DNA of 64,000 nt from Aestuariivirga sp037139295 (GTDB lineage Bacteria; Pseudomonadota; Alphaproteobacteria; Rhizobiales; Aestuariivirgaceae), in contig NZ_JBAXGR010000001.1 in the NCBI RefSeq assembly GCF_037139295.1, positions 62,001 to 126,000 of the forward strand, in the 5' to 3' direction. This document shows, one piece after another, positions 59,466 through 64,000 of this stretch. How positions within the stretch are numbered: the stretch's first letter is position 1; each line of letters opens with the position of its first letter. The notes beneath the pieces were generated by a model, which worked only from the letters and a program-made list of their open reading frames with translations, was not told the DNA's origin and did not search any database. A program made the translations under genes and the position numbers.

Positions 59466-60575
59466 CTAAGGGGTGATCTTCATCAGCCGCCCCATCGGCG
59501 CGTCCTCGTCCGTCAGCACATAGAGATAACCGTCCGGTCCCTGCCGCACGTCGCGAAAGCGGGCATAGCCATCGAACAGCTTTTCCTCCCCGACGACCTT
59601 GTCACCCTTCATCTCCAGCCGCGCCACGTGCTTCAGCGCCAGCGCGCCGACGAAGAGATTGCCCTTCCACTGCGGATACCGGTCGCCGGTGTAGAATACC
59701 ATGCCGGACGGCCCGATGGAGGGCGTCCAGTAATGCACGGGTTGCTCCATGCCGTCCTTCTCGGTGAGCCCGTCGCCGACAGGCTCGCCTGAATATTCGC
59801 GGCTGTAGGTGATGACGGGCCAGCCATAATTCTTGCCCGCTTCCGGGTGGTTCAGCTCATCGCCGCCCTTGGCGCCATGCTCCGTTGTCCACAACTGACC
59901 GGTGTCGGGATGGATGGTCGCGCCCTGCAGGTTGCGGTGGCCGATGGACCAGATCTCAGGCAACCAGCCTTCGACCTTCGGGTTGTCCGGCGGAATGGCA
60001 CCCTCCTCGGTGATGCGGATGACCTTGCCAATGTGATTGTCCGTCTGCTGCACCAGCGGGCGCAGGTTCAGCCGGTCGCCAGTTGTCACGAACAGCGCAC
60101 CCGTCCTGTCGAAGGTGAGGCGCGAGCCGAAATGGGCACCACCCTTATAGGCTGGCTGCTCGCGGAAGATGACCTTGACGTCGGTGAGGCTGCGGAGGTC
60201 CTCCGACAGGCGCCCACGCATCACGCTTGTGCCGTTCTTGCCCTCCTCTCGCGGCTCCGCGAAGGACAGGAACACGAGTCGCGTCTGGGCGAAATCCGGG
60301 TGAAGTGCGATGTCGAGGAGCCCGCCCTGGCCCACGGCGGCAACCTCCGGCAGGCCGGAAATCGGCTCCGAAAGCTTTCGGTCCATGCCGATGGTGCGAA
60401 GGTTTCCGGCGCGTTCGGTGACGAGGATCGTGCCATCCGGCAGGAAGGCCAAGGACCACGGATGGTCGAGGCCGTCGACCACAGTCTCCAGCATCTCGTT
60501 CGCCTCTGCGCCCGCGTTCGCGGACGTGAGTGAGAAGGCGAGCAGACTTGCGACAACGGTACGGCGATCGATCAT
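59466..60575 (-). CDS. PQQ-dependent sugar dehydrogenase family protein (YliI/Asd type)
   Basis: A 369-residue exported six-bladed beta-propeller. After a signal peptide (MIDRRTVVASLLAFSLTSAN) come LDHPWSLAFLPDGTILVTER and GGLLDIALHPDF, then GHRNLQGATIHPDTGQLWTTEHG and the final blade. Members oxidise aldose sugars with PQQ in the periplasm. The start is the ATG at 60575; a GTG at 60602 adds nine residues. It is the last gene of the leftward group, 59 bases from the esterase gene. Confidence 0.9.
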   Translation of the reverse strand: MIDRRTVVASLLAFSLTSANAGAEANEMLETVVDGLDHPWSLAFLPDGTILVTERAGNLRTIGMDRKLSEPISGLPEVAAVGQGGLLDIALHPDFAQTRLVFLSFAEPREEGKNGTSVMRGRLSEDLRSLTDVKVIFREQPAYKGGAHFGSRLTFDRTGALFVTTGDRLNLRPLVQQTDNHIGKVIRITEEGAIPPDNPKVEGWLPEIWSIGHRNLQGATIHPDTGQLWTTEHGAKGGDELNHPEAGKNYGWPVITYSREYSGEPVGDGLTEKDGMEQPVHYWTPSIGPSGMVFYTGDRYPQWKGNLFVGALALKHVARLEMKGDKVVGEEKLFDGYARFRDVRQGPDGYLYVLTDEDAPMGRLMKITP

Positions 60576-60634
60576 GTGGCACCCGGATTGACAGGACGTC
60601 ACATTGGCATACGCAGCGGGCGGAATAGTGGATG

Positions 60635-61285
60635 CTATGTGGCCAAAGCTGCGAGCCCGGCTCTCAAATGCGTGATCTCGTCGTCATTGATGCCGTGGGA
60701 AGAGCCCGGATAGATGCGCTCCGTGACCTTCGCCCCCATGCGGGTGAACACTGCCGTCGTCTCCTTCACGCGGGCGAGCGGGATGTGCGGGTCATGTTCG
60801 GAGCAGCCAAGGAAGACCGATGCCCCTGCCAGCGTTCCGGCATAGTCGCGTGGCGTGCCCGGCGGGCCGATGGCCCCGCCACTCAGCACGCCGACGAAGC
60901 CATAGGGACGGGGGTTCCTCAGCGCCGTTTCGCTGGTCAGGCAGGCGCCCTGGCTGAAGCCGACGACGGCGAGTTTTCCCGCCTCAACACCCGAATCGAG
61001 AATATCCGCGATGATCGCCGCGACACGATCCAGCGCGCGTGACAGATAGGGCTCGTTCGCCGCCGTGGGTGCCATGAAGCTTTGCGGATACCAGGTGTAA
61101 CCCTCGGCCTGCGGCGCCAGGTAGCAGAGGTCCGGCATGGCCATCACATCGGCCAGCGGCAACATGCTCTCGGCAGTGGCGCCGCGGCCGTGGATGAGCA
61201 ACACCACGCCCTTGGCGCGGGAGGGCGGTGCTCCGGCGCGGGCCAGCGCGTGGCGTTCGATTACGGTATCGAGAGTGTTGCTCAT
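60635..61285 (-). CDS. Alpha/beta hydrolase, phospholipase/carboxylesterase family
   Basis: A 216-residue serine hydrolase. The nucleophile is in VVGFSQGACLTSE (GXSXG), the oxyanion region in LLIHGRGATAE, the acid likely in CSEHDPHIPLARV, and the histidine in GSSHGINDDE. Members cleave short acyl esters. The start ATG at 61285 overlaps the stop of the beta-lactamase-family gene (ATGA), so the two hydrolases are translationally linked. Confidence 0.91.
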   Translation of the reverse strand: MSNTLDTVIERHALARAGAPPSRAKGVVLLIHGRGATAESMLPLADVMAMPDLCYLAPQAEGYTWYPQSFMAPTAANEPYLSRALDRVAAIIADILDSGVEAGKLAVVGFSQGACLTSETALRNPRPYGFVGVLSGGAIGPPGTPRDYAGTLAGASVFLGCSEHDPHIPLARVKETTAVFTRMGAKVTERIYPGSSHGINDDEITHLRAGLAALAT

Positions 61286-62484
61286 GCGAGGTGCCTTCCG
61301 ATGGCATGGAACGCCTTCTGCGTAGCGATGCTGAAGGACGTCGATATGAAGTCGGGCCAACTGGAGAGCTTGGCGGCCACCAGCCCGTGGTCCCAGTTCA
61401 CATAGATCATCTGGCCGAACACGCCGCGTGCATAAAGGGCGCGCGAGCGCGGATCCTCGATCCACCACTGGTTACGATAGGAGCCCTCGGGAAGTGCCGG
61501 TGAAAATGGCGCGGTGGGGTGGTGAATGCCGGTGCGGGTTGCCTCCACCCATTCAGCCGGAACGATGCCGCCGCCGTTCTGCAGGTAGAGCAGGCCGACG
61601 CGGGCATAGTCTCTCAGGCAGGCGTTGAAGCCGCCATCGGCCAGCGCGCTTCCCACCGCATCGACGGTGAAGCTCGCACTCTGCTCCGCGCCCATCGGCT
61701 GCCAGAGTTCCTCCGACACGATCTCGTAGAGACGCTTGCCGGTGACGCGCTCCATGCAGAAGCCGAGAACCTCGGTCTCGATCGATCGGTAGGAGAAGCG
61801 CTCGCCGTGCCGGCATTCGAGCTTGCCGAGGCCCAGCACCTGCTCGAACACATGGCGCGGCCAGCGAAAGGACGGGTCAGCGCCGGGCGGAACGGGCTTC
61901 CAGCCGGAGGAGACATCGAGCTGACCGACATCGGAATAGGGATCGGTGTAGGTCTCGTCGAAGGTGACGCCGCTCCTCATGTCGAGGACATGCTGCAACA
62001 GCGCACCGCGATAGGCGGTGTCATTCAATTCAGGAATGTAGTGCGTGACGGGTGCATTGACATCCAGCAAGCCCTTGCCCACCAGCACACCGGCCGCGGC
62101 GGCCGTCACCGATTTCGCCACCGACTGCGAGAGGTGCAGCGTGCGCGGCGTCATGCCGTTGAAGTAGCGCTCATAGACGACGGCGCCATCCTTGAGCACG
62201 ATGAAGCCATCCGTGTAGGTGTCGTCGAGCAGGCGCGCGAGCGTCGTCACCGCTCCCTTGATGGACGGAACGGGCAATGCATCGAGATCTTGTTCCTTGC
62301 GCGGAAGATGACTCACCGGACCATCGCCGCGCCAGACTTCCGCGGTGGGCAGGATCTGCCGGATGTTCTGGAATGCCCAGCGGTTCCATGGCGGCCGGTC
62401 CCAGTCCATGCGCGGCGGCACCAGTTGCGGGGGCGAACCCTGCATGATGGCCAAGCGCGGGTCGGAATTGCGGTAGGAGGTCAT
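61282..62484 (-). CDS. Serine hydrolase of the beta-lactamase/NylB-like family
   Basis: A 400-residue enzyme of the penicillin-binding-protein-like fold without a signal peptide. The catalytic SXXK motif is in LSQSVAKSVTA and the tyrosine motif in RFSYRSIETE. Its shape recalls the 6-aminohexanoate-dimer hydrolase NylB group more than true beta-lactamases. It may hydrolyse a cyclic or linear amide or ester. The ATG at 62484 has AAGGGAG 8 bases upstream. It is 67 bases from the polyamine-type binding protein, on the same strand. Confidence 0.86.
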   Translation of the reverse strand: MTSYRNSDPRLAIMQGSPPQLVPPRMDWDRPPWNRWAFQNIRQILPTAEVWRGDGPVSHLPRKEQDLDALPVPSIKGAVTTLARLLDDTYTDGFIVLKDGAVVYERYFNGMTPRTLHLSQSVAKSVTAAAAGVLVGKGLLDVNAPVTHYIPELNDTAYRGALLQHVLDMRSGVTFDETYTDPYSDVGQLDVSSGWKPVPPGADPSFRWPRHVFEQVLGLGKLECRHGERFSYRSIETEVLGFCMERVTGKRLYEIVSEELWQPMGAEQSASFTVDAVGSALADGGFNACLRDYARVGLLYLQNGGGIVPAEWVEATRTGIHHPTAPFSPALPEGSYRNQWWIEDPRSRALYARGVFGQMIYVNWDHGLVAAKLSSWPDFISTSFSIATQKAFHAIGRHLA

Positions 62485-62551
62485 GTGCGTCTCCCTTGAA
62501 ACCAAAAGGGGGCGGCCTTGCGGACCTCCCCCCGATCTTCCCCGAAGGGAC

Positions 62552-63586
62552 TTACTTCATCAGATCGGTCCAGATCCTGGTGTAGAACTCCACCGCTTCC
62601 GGCGGGCAGGCCAGCGCAAAGGTGGCCTTGTCCTTCATGTCGGCCGGAATCATGAGTTCCGGGGCATCCTTCATGTCGGCGGGCATGAACTTCTCCGAAC
62701 CCGCGATGCCGTTGGCATAGCGCGCGAAGGCGGAAAGGCCGGCGGCGTTTTCCGGATCCATCACGAAGTTCTGAAAGAGCTTGGCGTTCTCGACGTTCTT
62801 GGCATCCTTCAGGACGGAGAGGTTGTCCATCCAGATGGTGATGCCTTCCTTCGGATAGCCGTAGTGGATATCCGGGTTCTGCAGGCGCTGGCGCAGGGCA
62901 GAGCCGTTCCAGTCGCTGGTGGCAAGGTAGTCGCCCTTGGTCATCTTCTCGATGGTGGAATATTCCATCGCGATCCAGTTGGGCTTGGCGTTGACCAGCG
63001 TGTCGCGCGCCTTCTTCAGCTCTTCCTTGTCGGTCGAGCAGCGCTTGAAACCATTGTAGGCGAGTGCCGCGTCGATCACGTCGGTCATTTCCGGAACGAC
63101 GTTGACCTTGCCCTTCAGCTCGGCCGGCGTGTCGAAGACGATGCCCCAGGTATTGATGTCGCCACCATAGGCCTTGGTGTTGACCGAGACACCAACGGTG
63201 CCCCACTGCCACGGAACGGAGTAGTGGCGGCCATTGTCATATTCGACATCCACCCAGCGCGGGTCGACGTTCTTGAAGTTCTCCATCTGGTTCGGGTTCG
63301 TCTCGAGGAGCAGGCCTTCCTTGATCCAGATCGGCATGAAGTTGGCGGACGGCACCACCATGTCGAAGCCATGGCCGCCGGCACGCACCTTGGCGAGAGC
63401 CGTGTCGTTCGAGTCATAGTCAGTGATGGTGACCTTGACGTTGTACTTCTCTTCGAACTTCTTGATTACTTCGGGGCTGGTGTAGTTGCCCCAGTTGTAG
63501 ATGTTGAGGACGCCCTCGGCGAAGGCGGGTGCGGACATCGCCATCACCATGGCGGCGGCCAGCAAGGTCTTGGATTTGAAACTCAT
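62552..63586 (-). CDS. Polyamine-type ABC transporter periplasmic binding protein (PotD/PotF family)
   Basis: A 344-residue binding protein. The signal peptide is MSFKSKTLLAAAMVMAMSAP with cleavage after AFA, then GVLNIYNWGNYTSPEVIKKF, the hallmark of PotD/PotF. GFDMVVPSANFMP and FALACPPEAVEFY near the C-terminus also fit. Substrate: putrescine, spermidine or a related amine; the ligand residues are not clear. The RBS GGGAGAAAAAG precedes the ATG. It lies between the permease and the hydrolases. Confidence 0.92.
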   Translation of the reverse strand: MSFKSKTLLAAAMVMAMSAPAFAEGVLNIYNWGNYTSPEVIKKFEEKYNVKVTITDYDSNDTALAKVRAGGHGFDMVVPSANFMPIWIKEGLLLETNPNQMENFKNVDPRWVDVEYDNGRHYSVPWQWGTVGVSVNTKAYGGDINTWGIVFDTPAELKGKVNVVPEMTDVIDAALAYNGFKRCSTDKEELKKARDTLVNAKPNWIAMEYSTIEKMTKGDYLATSDWNGSALRQRLQNPDIHYGYPKEGITIWMDNLSVLKDAKNVENAKLFQNFVMDPENAAGLSAFARYANGIAGSEKFMPADMKDAPELMIPADMKDKATFALACPPEAVEFYTRIWTDLMK

Positions 63587-63613
63587 CTTTTTCTCCCTTT
63601 TGAAGACTTCACG

Positions 63614-64000
63614 TTACGCTTTTTTCCGGCTGATGAAGAAGAACATCGTCACCAGCAGAATCGAGATGCCGAGGAACACCGTCGAGATGGCGTTGATCTC
63701 CGGCGTGACCGAGCGCTTGAGCTGGCCCAGCATGTAGGTGGGCAGCGTCTCCTGCCCGGCGGACTTGACGAATTCGGTGATCACCACATCATCGAGCGAG
63801 ATCACGAAGGCCAGCATGAAGCCCGCGAGGATACCGGGCCACAGGATGGGCAGTGTCACCCGCTTGAAGGCAGCCCAGGGCGGTGCATAGAGGTCGGCCG
63901 CGGCGCGCTCCAGCGTCAGGTCCATGCCTTCGAGGCGGGCGCGGATCGGCATGTAGGCGAAGGGAATGCAGAAGGCGGTGTGGGCGGCGATGATGTAGCC
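63614..64000 (-). CDS. Polyamine-type ABC transporter permease (PotC/PotI family), 5' end outside the window
   Basis: The frame is open to base 64000, so only about 128 C-terminal residues are present. It shows the EAA loop (about MDLTLERAAADLYAPPWAAF), then RVTLPILWPGILAGFMLAFV and SLDDVVITEFVKSAGQETLP, both typical of PotC/PotI, and a final membrane helix. It is upstream of the binding protein on the minus strand. Confidence 0.92.
   Translation of the reverse strand, partial: GYIIAAHTAFCIPFAYMPIRARLEGMDLTLERAAADLYAPPWAAFKRVTLPILWPGILAGFMLAFVISLDDVVITEFVKSAGQETLPTYMLGQLKRSVTPEINAISTVFLGISILLVTMFFFISRKKA

Noticed and set aside
1..64000. CRISPR arrays, prophage, insertion sequences, tRNA and rRNA genes
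   Set aside because: No direct-repeat array, transposase, integrase, phage gene, tRNA cloverleaf or rRNA block was recognised by reading; short or divergent elements could still be missed.

Overview
The window is about 64 kb of GC-rich bacterial chromosome from an alphaproteobacterium, most likely in the Hyphomicrobiales (Rhizobiales). Support for this: the ATP synthase Fo operon has duplicated b and b' subunits; the heterotetrameric sarcosine-oxidase genes sit beside glxA, glnT and glxBCD; histidine breakdown uses the HutF branch; CysN and CysC are fused; and small palindromic intergenic repeats of a type common in this order occur throughout. No tRNA, rRNA, CRISPR array, prophage or insertion sequence was recognised. 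The window cuts two genes, atpB on the left and a polyamine-type permease on the right.

Layout. 1-2120: end of the Fo operon (atpB, atpE, atpF', atpF) and its terminator. 2264-3166: a SEC-C protein. 3343-7990: glycine cleavage genes gcvT-gcvH-gcvP (minus strand) behind a tandem glycine riboswitch. 8052-9799: a VOC/double-cupin protein coupled to a GPP34 protein. 9931-11336: ispH-rnhA. 11506-21879: a region rich in guanidino/arginine catabolic enzymes: a ureohydrolase, a DauA-like D-amino-acid dehydrogenase, a phytanoyl-CoA-type dioxygenase, and a dppABCDF-type transporter operon ending in a 2-ketoarginine-decarboxylase-like TPP enzyme. 22239-28005: a fasciclin protein, a three-domain lysophospholipid transporter/acyltransferase/acyl-ACP ligase, and the two subunits of an aconitase X. 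28172-31590: opgG-opgH for periplasmic glucans. 31730-32902: an AruH-like aminotransferase.

33041-43621: a methylated-amine region, with soxB-D-A-G and glxB-C-D-glnT on the minus strand flanking the divergent regulator glxA. By architecture this set matches either sarcosine oxidation plus glutamine/glutamate synthesis, or the N-methylglutamate route for methylamine. 43729-45380: RNase T2 and an XRE-cupin regulator. 45573-48604: sulfate activation (cysD, cysNC), where CysD carries an unexpected N-terminal helix-turn-helix-like module. 48727-52732: an HPP-CBS membrane protein and an SDR/acyl-CoA ligase/HCCA-isomerase operon. 52880-59422: a divergent hut locus (hutF-hutH; hutI-hutC-hutU) with a perfect HutC-type palindrome between the two arms. 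59466-64000: a polyamine-type transporter operon ending in two hydrolases and a PQQ-type sugar dehydrogenase.

Overall the window is dominated by uptake and breakdown of nitrogen-rich organic compounds: glycine, sarcosine or methylamine, histidine, arginine/guanidino acids, hydroxyproline (by inference) and polyamines. Many operons are tightly packed with TGATG or ATGA overlaps. Most specific substrate assignments are inferences from family resemblance recalled from memory, not from any search.
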